Position numbers and translations under genes: made by a program. From Chelativorans sp. AA-79 (lineage in GTDB: Bacteria; Pseudomonadota; Alphaproteobacteria; Rhizobiales; Rhizobiaceae): a stretch of DNA of 64,000 nt. Each line of letters begins with the position of its first letter. The stretch's first letter is position 1. The notes under the pieces are model-generated. The model ran no database searches and had not been told where the DNA came from. It was given only the letters and a program-made list of their open reading frames with translations. Shown here piece by piece: positions 19,594 to 28,487 of this stretch. The DNA lies in contig NZ_CP120361.1 of assembly GCF_029457495.1 (NCBI RefSeq), positions 1 through 64,000 on the forward strand. The letters are read 5' to 3'.

Positions 19594-20444
19594 GCGAGAT
19601 CGTGCTCGAGACGCGCGATATCGTGCGCGACTACGAAATCGGCGGCGGGCTGTTCCGTCAGGGTCGCGTGGTCCACGCGGTGAAAGGCGTGAGCCTGAAG
19701 CTCAAAAAGGGCAAGACGCTCGCCATCGTCGGTGAAAGCGGCTGCGGGAAGTCGACGCTCGCCCGCATGATCACGATGATCGACGCGCCCACCTCGGGCG
19801 AACTCTTTATCGACGGCGAGAAGGTGGACATCGCCAAGGATGGGCTGACGCCGGAACTGCGCCGCAAGGTGCAGATCATTTTCCAGAATCCCTATGGGTC
19901 GCTCAATCCGCGCCAGAAGGTCGGCGACGTGCTGATGGAGCCGCTCATCATCAATTCGGACATACCGGCGTCCGAAAGGCGTGAGCGGGCGATGGCGATG
20001 CTGAAGAAAGTCGGCCTCGGACCGGAGCATTTCAATCGCTATCCGCACATGTTCTCGGGCGGTCAGCGCCAGCGCATCGCAATCGCCCGCGCCCTGATGC
20101 TCAATCCTCGGCTGCTCGTGCTCGACGAGCCGGTTTCCGCGCTCGATCTCTCCGTGCAGGCGCAAGTGCTCAATCTCCTCGCGGACCTTCAGGACGAGTT
20201 CGGCCTCACCTATGTCTTCATCAGCCACGACCTCTCGGTGGTGCGCTACATCGCCGACGAGGTGATGGTGATGTATTTCGGCGAGGCGGTGGAATACGGC
20301 ACGCGCGACGAGGTGTTTTCCAACCCGAAGCACGACTATACGAAAACGCTTTTCGCCGCCACGCCACGCGCCGACCCGGAAGCGATCCGTGCCCGGCTTG
20401 CCCGGCGCCAGAAGCAACAGCAACGGTCGGCCGTCGGCGCATGA
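19590..20444 (+). CDS. dppF: Dipeptide ABC transporter ATPase DppF
   Basis: Second nucleotide-binding subunit, pairing with DppD. Walker A GESGCGKST is at residues 48-56, the signature is FSGGQRQRIAIARAL, and Walker B is LLVLDEPVSALD. The ATG overlaps the dppD stop (ATGA). Length is 284 residues; like DppD it lacks the usual Cys-rich C-terminal extension and ends in a basic Arg/Gln-rich tail. It is the last gene of the operon. Confidence 0.94.
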   Translation: MSEIVLETRDIVRDYEIGGGLFRQGRVVHAVKGVSLKLKKGKTLAIVGESGCGKSTLARMITMIDAPTSGELFIDGEKVDIAKDGLTPELRRKVQIIFQNPYGSLNPRQKVGDVLMEPLIINSDIPASERRERAMAMLKKVGLGPEHFNRYPHMFSGGQRQRIAIARALMLNPRLLVLDEPVSALDLSVQAQVLNLLADLQDEFGLTYVFISHDLSVVRYIADEVMVMYFGEAVEYGTRDEVFSNPKHDYTKTLFAATPRADPEAIRARLARRQKQQQRSAVGA

Positions 20445-20480
20445 ACCAGGCGGCTCATCGCCGCTACGGACGATCGCTCT

Positions 20481-20760
20481 TTGGCTAAAGTCGCCGTCAC
20501 CTGCGGAGTGGACGGGCTTCTGCGCTATGGCGGCGAAATCGACACGCGGTGCGTGCCGTCCGGTTCGCTGCTCTTCTCGATCCTGCGTGAAAGAACATTC
20601 GCCCATGTCGCCATGGGCACGCTTGCGGATGAGCCGACAATCCGGCCGAGCGGACACATATTCGTGGGCCCCAAGGTGCGGTACCGATCAACGACGCCTG
20701 CCGCAATGTCTTCGTCTCGTCTTCGAGGGGCCGCCGATCGATCGGTCGATCAATAGAGCG
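20481..20760 (+). pseudogene. Remnant of a GFA-family (glutathione-dependent formaldehyde-activating-like) gene
   Basis: The frame encodes a C-terminal GFA-like segment, including GSLLFSILRERTFAHVAMGT, then LADEPTIRPSGHIFVGPK, which is the hallmark ending of GFA-domain proteins. The N-terminal half with the first zinc cysteines is missing. The expected CPxCGS just before the match reads CVPSGS, so a zinc ligand is lost. After GPK the family-like ending (LPQCLRLVFEGPPID) continues in another frame. Together these indicate a truncated and frameshifted relic. It lies between dppF and a hairpin terminator. Confidence 0.55.
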
Positions 20761-20765
20761 AACGG

Positions 20766-20785
20766 AAAGGCCCAGATGGCCTTTT
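20766..20785. terminator. Bidirectional terminator-like hairpin
   Basis: Perfect stem AAAGGCC and GGCCTTT with a CAGAT loop followed by a T. The A and T runs on both sides make it symmetric, so it can serve the dpp operon side and the convergent DUF1993 gene. Confidence 0.65.
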
Positions 20786-20805
20786 CCTCACCGGAACCGT
20801 TTGGC

Positions 20806-21312
20806 TCAGCCGCGCCCGAAGAAATCCAACTTGCCCAGGGGCACGCCTTGGTGCCGCAGGATTCCGTAGGCCGTGGTGACATGGAAGTAGAAGTTGGGCA
20901 TCGCGAAGCCAAGCAGATAATCCTTGCCGGTAAAGGTCATCGAGAAAAGCTGCGTCTTCAGGGTCACCTCGGTCTCCTCGCCCGCATCGATGGCGTGCGG
21001 CGGCACCGTCTTCAGGAAGTCCACGGTTTTGGCGATGCGCGCCTGGAGCTCTTCGAAACTCGTCTCCGTATCCGGCATCGAAACGGCCTCGACCTGGGCA
21101 ACGCGGATGGGGGCGAAGCGTGCCGTGTCGCTCGCCCGCTGGACCTGGGCTGTGAGAGGCGCCATGTCCGGATAGAGCCGTGCTTCGAGCAGCGCCGAAT
21201 GTGGGATTCCTTTCTCATCCGCGAAAGCGCGGCCTTTGTCGAGGAATTTGGAGAAATGGCCGAACGTGCGGATGAAGACGGGAATGCTGACTTCGTAAAG
21301 CGACAAGGGCAT
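20806..21312 (-). CDS. DUF1993 family protein
   Basis: 168-residue protein beginning MPLSLYEVSIPVFIRTFGHF, with the DUF1993 core LLEARLYPDMAPLTAQVQRA and the segment KDYLLGFAMPNFYFHVTTAY. The family has a DinB-like four-helix fold and no proven activity. An AGGA site precedes the chosen start. It is downstream of the coxM terminator on the same strand and is probably a separate unit. Confidence 0.88.
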   Translation of the reverse strand: MPLSLYEVSIPVFIRTFGHFSKFLDKGRAFADEKGIPHSALLEARLYPDMAPLTAQVQRASDTARFAPIRVAQVEAVSMPDTETSFEELQARIAKTVDFLKTVPPHAIDAGEETEVTLKTQLFSMTFTGKDYLLGFAMPNFYFHVTTAYGILRHQGVPLGKLDFFGRG

Positions 21313-21449
21313 GGGACATTCCTCAGGTGCTCGGGATCGAATGCCGGATGGCGGTGCAGGCATTCCTGGGTGGGGCGGCAACCATATTCTGTCACCTGCG
21401 GCGGTCAACCGAGCACACGGAGCCTGCTGACAAGCGCCGGCGGCAATCA

Positions 21450-21477
21450 GGCAAACAAGGCCCCCCCCGTGCGGGCC
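21450..21477 (-). terminator. Terminator after coxM-like gene
   Basis: Read on the minus strand, GGCCC and GGGCC form a short GC stem followed by TTGTTTGCC, 29 bases after the coxM-like stop. The stem is only five perfect pairs and the loop is C/G-rich, so strength is uncertain. Confidence 0.4.
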
Positions 21478-21505
21478 CCTTCTCATTCGATTCCGAGCGC
21501 CTTCC

Positions 21506-22306
21506 TCAGCCGTTGGCGGCCTGCACCGCGCGCTTCGCCATCACGACGACGAGGTTGGCGCGATATTCGGCCGATGCGTGGATGTCCGACATCAGCCCGT
21601 CCGCCGGCACGGAAATGCCGTCGAGCGCTGCCGGATCAAAGGACTGAGCCAGTGTATCCTCAATTGCCGATGCACGGAAGACGCCATCCTCGCCTGCGCC
21701 CGTCACCGCCACGCGCACGCCTTCCGGCTGCTTCGCCACGAACACGCCGGTCAGCGCATAGCGCGAGGCCGGGTTCGGGAACTTCGCGTAGCCTGCTTTT
21801 TCAGGCGCAGTGAAGGAGACCGCCGTCACGATCTCGTCTTCGTCCAGCGCCGTGCCAAACAGGCCCGTAAAGAATTCGTCCGCGGCAAGTTCGCGCTTGC
21901 TCGTGTGAACCGTTGCCTTGAGCGCTAGCAAGGCGGCGGGATAGTCCGCCGCCGGGTCGTTGTTGGCGATCGAACCACCGATCGTGCCCATGTGCCGCAC
22001 ATGCGGATCGCCGATATGACCAGCGAGATGGCAGATCGCCGGGCAGACCGCAGCGAGCCCGCCATGCACAGCCACTTCGGCATGGGTGGTGGCCGCCCCG
22101 ATGCGCACGTCCCGCCCGTCGACGGTGATGCCCTTGATCTCGTCTATGTGGCGCAGATCGATGAGATCGGAGGGCGCGGCAAGCCTCTGCTTCATCGTCG
22201 GGATCAGTGTCTGCCCGCCGGAGACGAATTTGCCGTCATCGGCGTCACCCAGCATTTTCACGGCCTCGGCGACCGAGGAAGCGCGGTGATAGTTGGTCTG
22301 GTACAT
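21506..22306 (-). CDS. Molybdenum hydroxylase FAD-binding (medium) subunit, CoxM-like
   Basis: FAD-binding subunit of a xanthine-oxidase-family enzyme, 266 residues. FAD contacts are expected at VSGGQTLIPTMKQRLA and at HMGTIGGSIANNDPAADYP, both present. It shuttles electrons from the iron-sulfur subunit to an acceptor. It is the last gene of a minus-strand coxS-coxL-coxM operon, 24 bases after the large subunit. The natural substrate follows from the large subunit and is not known. Confidence 0.92.
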   Translation of the reverse strand: MYQTNYHRASSVAEAVKMLGDADDGKFVSGGQTLIPTMKQRLAAPSDLIDLRHIDEIKGITVDGRDVRIGAATTHAEVAVHGGLAAVCPAICHLAGHIGDPHVRHMGTIGGSIANNDPAADYPAALLALKATVHTSKRELAADEFFTGLFGTALDEDEIVTAVSFTAPEKAGYAKFPNPASRYALTGVFVAKQPEGVRVAVTGAGEDGVFRASAIEDTLAQSFDPAALDGISVPADGLMSDIHASAEYRANLVVVMAKRAVQAANG

Positions 22307-22330
22307 TGGATTCTCCTCTGTGTGCGCCGA

Positions 22331-24673
22331 TCAGTGCTTCCTGAGCGCGTCCCACACCTTCTGCGGAGTGGCCGGCATGGTCAGATCGTTGTTGCCGATC
22401 GCATCGGTTATGGCGTTGATAACGGCGGGCGGCGAGCCGATCGCGCCTGCCTCGCCGCAGCCCTTGATGCCGAGCGGATTGCTCGGGCTCGGCGTGACGG
22501 TGGTCGATACCTTGAAGGAGGGCACGTCGCTGGCGCGCGGCATGGTGTAGTCCATATAGGACGCTGTCACGAGTTGGCCGGAGGCATCATAGATGCAGCC
22601 TTCCAGCAGCGCCTGGCCAACGCCCTGCGTGATGCCGCCATGCACCTGCCCTTCCACGATCAGCGGATTGATGATGGTGCCGAAATCATCCGCCGCGACG
22701 AATTGCACGATCTCCGTCACGCCGGTTTCCGGATCGACCTCCACCTCGCAGATGTAGCAGCCCGCAGGGAAGGTGAAGTTGGTCGGATCGTAGAAGGCGG
22801 TCTCCTTCAGTCCCGGCTCCATGCCGGCCGGCAGGTTGTGCGCCGTATAGGCTGCGAGCGCCACCTGGAACCACGGCAGACTCCGGTCCGTGCCCGCCAC
22901 CTTCACCTGGCCGTCCTCGACGACGATGTCGCCTTCATCCGCTTCGAGCAGATGGGCGGCGATCTTCTTGGCCTTGGCCTCTACCTTGTCCAGCGCCTTC
23001 ACCACCGCCGAGAGGCCGACCGCGCCGGAGCGCGAGCCATAGGTGCCCATGCCCATCTGCACTTTGTCCGTGTCGCCGTGGACGATGGAGACGGAGTCGA
23101 TCGGCACGCCGAGACGGTCCGCCACCACCTGCGCGAAAGTCGTCTCGTGTCCCTGGCCGTGGCTGTGCGAGCCGGTGAGCACCTCGATCGTGCCGGCAGC
23201 GTTCACGCGCACCTCGGCCGACTCCCACAGGCCGACACCCGCGCCCAGGCTGCCCACCGCTTGCGAAGGCGCCAGCCCGCAAGCCTCGATGTAACAGCTC
23301 ATGCCGATGCCGCGCAGCTTGCCGCGGCGCTTCGCCTCGTCGCGACGCGCGGGGAAGCCTTCATAGTCCGCGGCCTCCATCGCGGCATCGAGCGAGGCCT
23401 CGTAGTCGCCCGCGTCATAGTTCATGATCACCGGCGTCTGGTGCGGAAAGGTGCGGATGAAGTTCCTGCGGCGAAGCTCGGCGGGCGGAACGCCGAGCTC
23501 GCGCGCAGCCGTCTCCAGCACGCGTTCCAGCAGGTAGGTCGCCTCGGGGCGGCCGGCGCCGCGATACGCATCCACCGGCGCCGTGTTGGTGTAGACCGTG
23601 CGCACATTGCAGTGGATGTGCGGGATCGCATACTGGCCCGAGAGCAGCGTGGCGTAGAGGTAGGTCGGCACGCAGGAGGAGAAGAGCGACATATAGGCGC
23701 CGAGATTGGCAATGGTGTCGACCTTGAATCCCACGATGCGATTGTCCGCATCGAAGCCCATTGAGACTTCCGTCACATGGTCGCGGCCATGTGCGTCGCA
23801 CAGGAAGCTCTCCGTGCGGTCGGCCGTCCATTTCACCGGCACGCCGGTTCGCTTCGAGGCCCACAGGCAGGCGATCTCTTCCGGATAGATGTAGATCTTC
23901 GAGCCGAAGCCACCGCCCACGTCCGGCGCGATGACGCGCAGCTTGTTCTCGGGGGCGACGTTGTAGAAGGCGCTCATGACGAGGCGGGCCACATGCGGAT
24001 TCTGGCTCGTCGTCCAGAGCGTAAAATGGTCCTCCGCCCGGTCGTAGTGCCCGAGGGCCGCGCGTGGTTCGATCGCGTTGGGGACCAAGCGGTTATTGAC
24101 GACCCGCATACGGGTGACGTGCGCCGCCCCCGCGATCGCCCGGTCCGTCGCGGCGCCATCGCCGAGCTCCCAATCGAAGATCAGATTGTTCGGCGCCTCT
24201 GGATGGATTTGCGGCGCGCCTGCATCCAGCGCCTTCTGCGCATCGGTCACGGCGGGCAGTTCCTCATACTCCACCGCCACCATGTCCGCCGCGTCGCGCG
24301 CCTGCCCGCGGGTCTCCGCCACGACAATCGCCACCGCATCGCCAACGTAGCGCACCTTGTCGGTGGCCAGCGGCGACCAGGCGCCCATCTTCATGGGGCT
24401 TCCGTCCTTGGAGTGGATCATCCATCCGCAGATGAGGTTGCCGATACCGTCCGATTTGAGCTCCGGCCCGGTGAGCACGCCGATGACGCCGGGCATGTCG
24501 TTCGCGGCCGATATGTCGATCCCCTTGATCGCCGCATGCGCGTACGGGCTGCGCACGAATATCGCATGCTTCATTCCCGGAACGACCATGTCGTCCACAT
24601 AGCGGCCGAGGCCGGTCACGAACCGCTTGTCTTCCTTGCGCGTCACCCGCGCGCCGATGCCTTCGATTCCCAT
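22331..24673 (-). CDS. Molybdenum hydroxylase large subunit, form II CoxL-like
   Basis: Catalytic subunit carrying the molybdopterin cofactor, 780 residues. The decisive motif is AYRGAGR at residues 369-375; this is the form II signature, whereas true CO dehydrogenases (form I) carry AYRCSFR with the copper-binding Cys. CO oxidation is therefore not supported, and an aldehyde or N-heterocycle substrate is as likely. Other family features are [14 protein letters not shown] near the C-terminus and GGGFGSK in the middle. It sits between the iron-sulfur subunit (124-base gap) and the FAD subunit. Confidence 0.93.
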   Translation of the reverse strand: MGIEGIGARVTRKEDKRFVTGLGRYVDDMVVPGMKHAIFVRSPYAHAAIKGIDISAANDMPGVIGVLTGPELKSDGIGNLICGWMIHSKDGSPMKMGAWSPLATDKVRYVGDAVAIVVAETRGQARDAADMVAVEYEELPAVTDAQKALDAGAPQIHPEAPNNLIFDWELGDGAATDRAIAGAAHVTRMRVVNNRLVPNAIEPRAALGHYDRAEDHFTLWTTSQNPHVARLVMSAFYNVAPENKLRVIAPDVGGGFGSKIYIYPEEIACLWASKRTGVPVKWTADRTESFLCDAHGRDHVTEVSMGFDADNRIVGFKVDTIANLGAYMSLFSSCVPTYLYATLLSGQYAIPHIHCNVRTVYTNTAPVDAYRGAGRPEATYLLERVLETAARELGVPPAELRRRNFIRTFPHQTPVIMNYDAGDYEASLDAAMEAADYEGFPARRDEAKRRGKLRGIGMSCYIEACGLAPSQAVGSLGAGVGLWESAEVRVNAAGTIEVLTGSHSHGQGHETTFAQVVADRLGVPIDSVSIVHGDTDKVQMGMGTYGSRSGAVGLSAVVKALDKVEAKAKKIAAHLLEADEGDIVVEDGQVKVAGTDRSLPWFQVALAAYTAHNLPAGMEPGLKETAFYDPTNFTFPAGCYICEVEVDPETGVTEIVQFVAADDFGTIINPLIVEGQVHGGITQGVGQALLEGCIYDASGQLVTASYMDYTMPRASDVPSFKVSTTVTPSPSNPLGIKGCGEAGAIGSPPAVINAITDAIGNNDLTMPATPQKVWDALRKH

Positions 24674-24797
24674 GAATCCCTCCCGAAACCGGAGCAGCAG
24701 GCAGTCAGGCGATAAGGAAGAAAACCGCTAACCTTTCGGCGCCCTGCCAGCCATCTCGCCCGTTCCTGCTGCCTATTGCCCAATTGCCCTACCGCCG

Positions 24798-25283
24798 TCA
24801 GGCGGCCTTCGTCTTCCCGCTCATCGCCTCCGAGGCGGAGAGGATGGCCTTCACGATGTTGTGATAGCCGGTACAGCGGCAGATGTTGCCCTCAAGTTCC
24901 CTGCGCACTGTTTTCTCGTCGAGACCCTGTGGATGACGGTGAATCATGTCCACCGCGGCCATGATCATTCCCGGCGTGCAGAAGCCGCATTGCAACCCGT
25001 GATGTTCCTTGAATGCGGCCTGCACTGGATGAAGCTGGTTGTCCCCAGCCAGACCCTCGATAGTGACGATCTCCGTGCCGGAAGCCTGTGCGGCAAGCAT
25101 GGTGCAGGACTTCACGGCTTTCCCGTCCATATGCACGACGCAGGCCCCGCACTGGGAGGTGTCGCAGCCGACATGCGTGCCCGTGAGCCCCTGGTTCTCG
25201 CGCAGGAACTGTACGAGCAGCGTCCGGTCTTCCACGCTGCCGGAAACCTCGCGCCCGTTGATGATCATCGCAATCTCTGCCAT
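24798..25283 (-). CDS. Molybdenum hydroxylase [2Fe-2S] (small) subunit, CoxS-like
   Basis: 161-residue iron-sulfur subunit. The plant-type ferredoxin cluster ligands lie in [16 protein letters not shown] and a following Cys, and the second cluster ligands in [10 protein letters not shown] and [15 protein letters not shown]. It passes electrons from the molybdenum centre to FAD. It is the first gene of the coxSLM-like operon, behind a GGAGGAG-type site. The 190 bases up to the tRNA gene contain no other gene and should hold the operon promoter. Confidence 0.93.
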   Translation of the reverse strand: MAEIAMIINGREVSGSVEDRTLLVQFLRENQGLTGTHVGCDTSQCGACVVHMDGKAVKSCTMLAAQASGTEIVTIEGLAGDNQLHPVQAAFKEHHGLQCGFCTPGMIMAAVDMIHRHPQGLDEKTVRRELEGNICRCTGYHNIVKAILSASEAMSGKTKAA

Positions 25284-25474
25284 GGGGCTCCTCCTGCCTT
25301 GTTTTGCTCCACCCGCCGCCTCGGGCTGCGAGTCTCAAGACAGATTATCCGAGACGCTGGCAGAGTCCATCGCCATTTCGGGAAGTGGGTGAAGTGGCCG
25401 CGCAACTTCACTTGATCTTCCTTCGTGATGCCTGTATCAGGCGGGCACGCAAATGGCCGAGCCTTCCGGCCTGT

Positions 25475-25550
25475 GCCGCACTAGCTCAGTTGGTAGAGCA
25501 CGTCATTCGTAATGATGGGGTCGCTGGTTCGAGTCCGGCGTGCGGCACCA
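25475..25550 (+). tRNA. tRNA-Thr (CGT anticodon)
   Basis: A full cloverleaf can be drawn: acceptor GCCGCAC pairing with GTGCGGC, a GCTC/GAGC D stem, anticodon stem CGTCA/TGATG with loop TTCGTAA (anticodon CGT, reading ACG), T arm GCTGG-TTCGAGT-CCGGC, and an encoded CCA end. It reads Thr codon ACG. tRNA 3' ends are common integration sites, and a degraded DUF2924 fragment lies 75 bases downstream, but I see no direct repeat of the tRNA 3' end nearby. Confidence 0.95.
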
Positions 25551-25624
25551 CCGTCTTCTTTGTCCGCCCCGGACATGAAAATATCCTGTCGATTGGCGCC
25601 GGTTCTCCGCATTGCACCCTGGTC

Positions 25625-25785
25625 CGTGACCACAGAAGGCCGAATTCGCACCGGGAATGCCGGTGAGGGCGCGGGGCTTGGCTCAGGCTGCGCCATTCGC
25701 GATCGTTCCAGCGGATCACGCCGTCTTTGCCCATGGCGACCACGTGCGTCGTACCCTTCCACACCCGCATCGACCGCTGCCCGGC
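25625..25785 (-). pseudogene. Degraded DUF2924 fragment beside tRNA-Thr
   Basis: Read on the minus strand, MRVWKGTTHVVAMGKDGV followed by IRWNDREWRSLS fits the conserved C-terminal part of DUF2924 proteins (an Arg-Val-Trp-x-Gly-x-x-His, then Trp-x-x-x-x-W/Y-RSLS pattern). After SLS the homology continues only in another frame as RALTGIPGANSAFCG, matching the family ending (R-A-I-T-G, then F-F-G). The upstream part is absent; an in-frame stop lies at 25819-25821. DUF2924 genes usually travel with site-specific recombinases in alphaproteobacterial mobile elements, so this may be a scar of such an element. The 308-base gap 25551-25858 holds nothing else I can support. Confidence 0.55.
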
Positions 25786-25858
25786 CGAATGGAGGGTCAG
25801 GGCTCGCGGATCGCCGCCTCACGAAGCCGGCCCCGGGTTGCTGCTAAACAGCAACTCC

Positions 25859-26830
25859 TCAAAGTCCGGCATGCATCTCGCGGAACAAGCCCGGCGGCAC
25901 GCCGAACCTCCGAGCGAACGCCTCTGAAAGACGCGCAGCCGGGAACAGGCCGACCTGCGCCGCCACCGTTTTGAGCGAAAGGCCGCGCGAGAGCAGCATG
26001 CGCGCGGCATCGAGCCGCGCGGTCTCGACGAACCGGGCAGGTGTTTCTCCTGTCGCTGCTACGAATTTGCGATGGAAGGTCCGCTCGGTCAGGCCGGCGC
26101 GATCCGCCAGCGAGGGTACGTCCAACGGCGCGTCGAGGTTGGACTGTATCCATCCGATCAGGTCGGCGAATGGGCTGTCACCCTTCACCTGCGCTTTGAG
26201 GACCGGGCTGAACTGAGACTGGTAACCGGGGCGCCGGGCGTAGAGGATCAGCCGTTTCGCGACTTCTCCAGCGATGGTTGCGTCAAGATCATTGGCGATC
26301 ATGGCCAGCGCCATGTCGATGCCGGTGGTCACGCCGGCCGATGTCCACAACCGACCGTCGACCACGTAGAGCGCATCCGGATCGACTGTGACGGCCGGAA
26401 AGGTCTCGGCGAGCGGTTTGCAGGAATCCCAGTGGGTCGCTACGCGATGGCCGTCGAGCAGGCCGAGCGCCGCCAGAAGGAAGCCGCCGCTACAGACCGA
26501 CCCGAAGCGTTGGGCCTTCCCGGCCAGTCTCGGAAGCGCGGCACGAAGGACCGGATCCGCGACAGCCGGTAGGAGTTGTTCCCGTTCTGCGCCTGCGACC
26601 AGAACGGTCTGAGCTTCCCCCGGCTCGACATCCGAAATCGCCTTTGTTTGGGCGACAACTCCACTGCTGCTTTCGATTGCGCCGCCTTCGGCCGATACGA
26701 GATCGGCCTTGTAATAGGCAGGTTGTCTTTGCTGTCCCAGAGCCCGGTTGGCGCCGTTGAAGACCGCTGCGGGCCCGGCGGTATCGAGCAGTTCGAAGCC
26801 TGGATAGACGATGAAGATGACCTGATGCAT
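25859..26830 (-). CDS. GlxA-type AraC family regulator with DJ-1/PfpI domain
   Basis: 323-residue regulator. The N-terminal DJ-1/PfpI-like domain starts MHQVIFIVYPGFELLDTAGP and has the nucleophile-elbow-like GSVCSGGFLLAALGLLDG. The C-terminal AraC domain has two helix-turn-helix units, including SLADRAGLTERTFHRKF and KTVAAQVGLFPAARLSEAF. Such proteins sense amines or amino acids. It is divergent from another DJ-1/PfpI protein gene with 118 bases between starts, and probably controls it. The target is inferred only from position. Confidence 0.9.
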   Translation of the reverse strand: MHQVIFIVYPGFELLDTAGPAAVFNGANRALGQQRQPAYYKADLVSAEGGAIESSSGVVAQTKAISDVEPGEAQTVLVAGAEREQLLPAVADPVLRAALPRLAGKAQRFGSVCSGGFLLAALGLLDGHRVATHWDSCKPLAETFPAVTVDPDALYVVDGRLWTSAGVTTGIDMALAMIANDLDATIAGEVAKRLILYARRPGYQSQFSPVLKAQVKGDSPFADLIGWIQSNLDAPLDVPSLADRAGLTERTFHRKFVAATGETPARFVETARLDAARMLLSRGLSLKTVAAQVGLFPAARLSEAFARRFGVPPGLFREMHAGL

Positions 26831-26948
26831 TGGCAGGAATTACCATATCTTTGTCATTTCTGCCATATTCCGCTTCAGATAGATTTCCAGTTCAACAGAG
26901 ATGCTTGTCGCCTGACGGCACGTCCATCCTTGCTGGAGAGAGGCAGCC

Positions 26949-28100
26949 ATGTCGAAATCCATCTTCATCTGGGGCGGTATCGCCGCCGTCTTCCTTGGCC
27001 TGACCGGCTTTGCCGGCTGGGCTTTCAGCCTTCCCACAGCAACCGTTGCGGCCAAGCCTCCGCCGGTGCCCCGGGAGGAGGCAGAGGCTATGCTCGCATT
27101 GCTCAGACCCGAAGGAGGCGAGCGTCCGTTGATTGCGGTTGTCGGTATTAACGACGCAACCGAGACCACCGACTATCTCGTGCCAACGGGCATCCTGCGG
27201 CGGGCCGGTGTGGCTGACGTCGTAATGCTGGCAACTGGCCCGGGTCCGGTGCAGCTCTATCCCGCACTCAAGGTCGAGCCCGATGCGACGATTGCCGAGT
27301 TCGACGCCGCGCATCCGCAAGGAGCCGACTACGTCATCGTCCCCGCCATGAGCCGCGATGACGATCCGGCGGTGCTCGCCTGGCTCCAGAGCCAATCCCG
27401 CAAAGGCGCAAGGATCATCGGTGTTTGTGCAGGTGCGAAGGTGGTCGGCGCGGCCGGCTTGCTCGATGGCCGTCGGGCCACGACCCACTGGTACTATGTC
27501 GGCGAGATGCTCGATCGCAACCCGACGATCGACTATGTCGCGAACCGGCGGATGGTCGCCGATGAGGGCGTTGCGACGACGACCGGCATTACCGCATCCA
27601 TACCGATGATGCTGACGCTGATCGAGGCGATCGCCGGACGAACGCGGGCCGAGGAGGTCGCGCGCGACCTCGGCCTCGAAACCTGGGATTCACGACATGC
27701 GAGCGGTGCATTCCAGCTCACCCGCTCCTTCGCGACGACGGTGTTACTCAACCGCCTTGCCTTCTGGACTCACGAGGAGTTGGGAATCCGGCTTGAGGCG
27801 GCCATGGACGAGGTCTCGCTCGCGTTGGTGGCCGATGCCTGGTCGCGGACCTACCGCTCCAGCGCCATGACATTTGCTAGCTCAAGGCCAGCGGTCATGA
27901 CCGCCAACGGCGTCCGCGTCTTGCCAGATCAGAACACAACTGACTGGGCAGAAGAACGTCGCGTTGCGACCTTCCCTGACTATCGGCCGGCCGACGCGCT
28001 GGATCACGCGCTTGAGGCCATCGCCAGGCGCTATGGCGAACGCACGACCAATGTCGTTGCGATGCAGCTCGAATATCCGCGCTCCGGCGAGGTCCGATGA
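26949..28100 (+). CDS. Membrane-anchored DJ-1/PfpI family protein
   Basis: 383 residues. An N-terminal hydrophobic segment (IWGGIAAVFLGLTGFAGWAF) suggests a membrane anchor or uncleaved signal. A DJ-1/PfpI domain follows, with the GVCAGAKVVGAAGLLDG elbow near residue 160 and ATTHWYY after it, the same motif set as in the divergent regulator. The C-terminal 150 residues continue to the end without an AraC domain and have no motif I recognise. A duplicated sensing domain exported or tethered at the membrane is the simplest reading. AGAGAGGC precedes the ATG. Confidence 0.82.
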   Translation: MSKSIFIWGGIAAVFLGLTGFAGWAFSLPTATVAAKPPPVPREEAEAMLALLRPEGGERPLIAVVGINDATETTDYLVPTGILRRAGVADVVMLATGPGPVQLYPALKVEPDATIAEFDAAHPQGADYVIVPAMSRDDDPAVLAWLQSQSRKGARIIGVCAGAKVVGAAGLLDGRRATTHWYYVGEMLDRNPTIDYVANRRMVADEGVATTTGITASIPMMLTLIEAIAGRTRAEEVARDLGLETWDSRHASGAFQLTRSFATTVLLNRLAFWTHEELGIRLEAAMDEVSLALVADAWSRTYRSSAMTFASSRPAVMTANGVRVLPDQNTTDWAEERRVATFPDYRPADALDHALEAIARRYGERTTNVVAMQLEYPRSGEVR

Positions 28101-28209
28101 AGGATTCGGTTCGCGAAGTTCCGCGGCCGAAAAAAAGAGGCTGGTTGTCGGGAGACGCGCCCGTTGTTCGTCCTCGGGTCGCGAAGCAACGAATACAGGT
28201 GGAAGATCC

Positions 28210-28413
28210 ATGAGAAAGATCAGGATCATCGGACACATCTCTCTGGACGGCTTGGTCCAGGCGTCTGGCGGATCAGACGAAGACGGAGATGGCGATTTCG
28301 AACATGGCGGTTGGATTGTGCCGCATTCCGAACCGGCCGTGGGAGAGGCCATCGCTGCAACTCACGACAAGGCCTTCGATCTACTGCCTGGCCGCCGCAC
28401 CTATGACATCTGA
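28210..28413 (+). pseudogene. Truncated dihydrofolate-reductase-like (RibD C-terminal family) gene
   Basis: The frame encodes only 67 residues, MRKIRIIGHISLDGLVQASG and onward, ending GRRTYDI followed by TGA. Intact members run about 190 residues and read DIWxGYW at this point; here the codons after Ile are TGA-AGC-GGC-TAT-TCG, so a Trp codon appears to have become a stop and the next Trp is also changed. About 75 bases later the ribosome-binding site of the next gene starts, so the rest of the gene is deleted. Confidence 0.7.
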
Positions 28414-28487
28414 AGCGGCTATTCGCTGAAGACTGAGGTCTCGCAAACGCGGCGCGAACAAATACCCCAAAACCGAGGAGACCAGAT

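Noticed and set aside
22331-24673. Calling the coxSLM operon a CO dehydrogenase
   Set aside because: The large subunit carries AYRGAGR rather than the copper-binding AYRCSFR of proven CO dehydrogenases.
25481-25822. Minus-strand open frames across tRNA-Thr with a GLEPATPSLRMTC-type ending
   Set aside because: This peptide is the antisense translation of a tRNA gene and recurs as a false annotation; only the DUF2924-like part further on has independent support.
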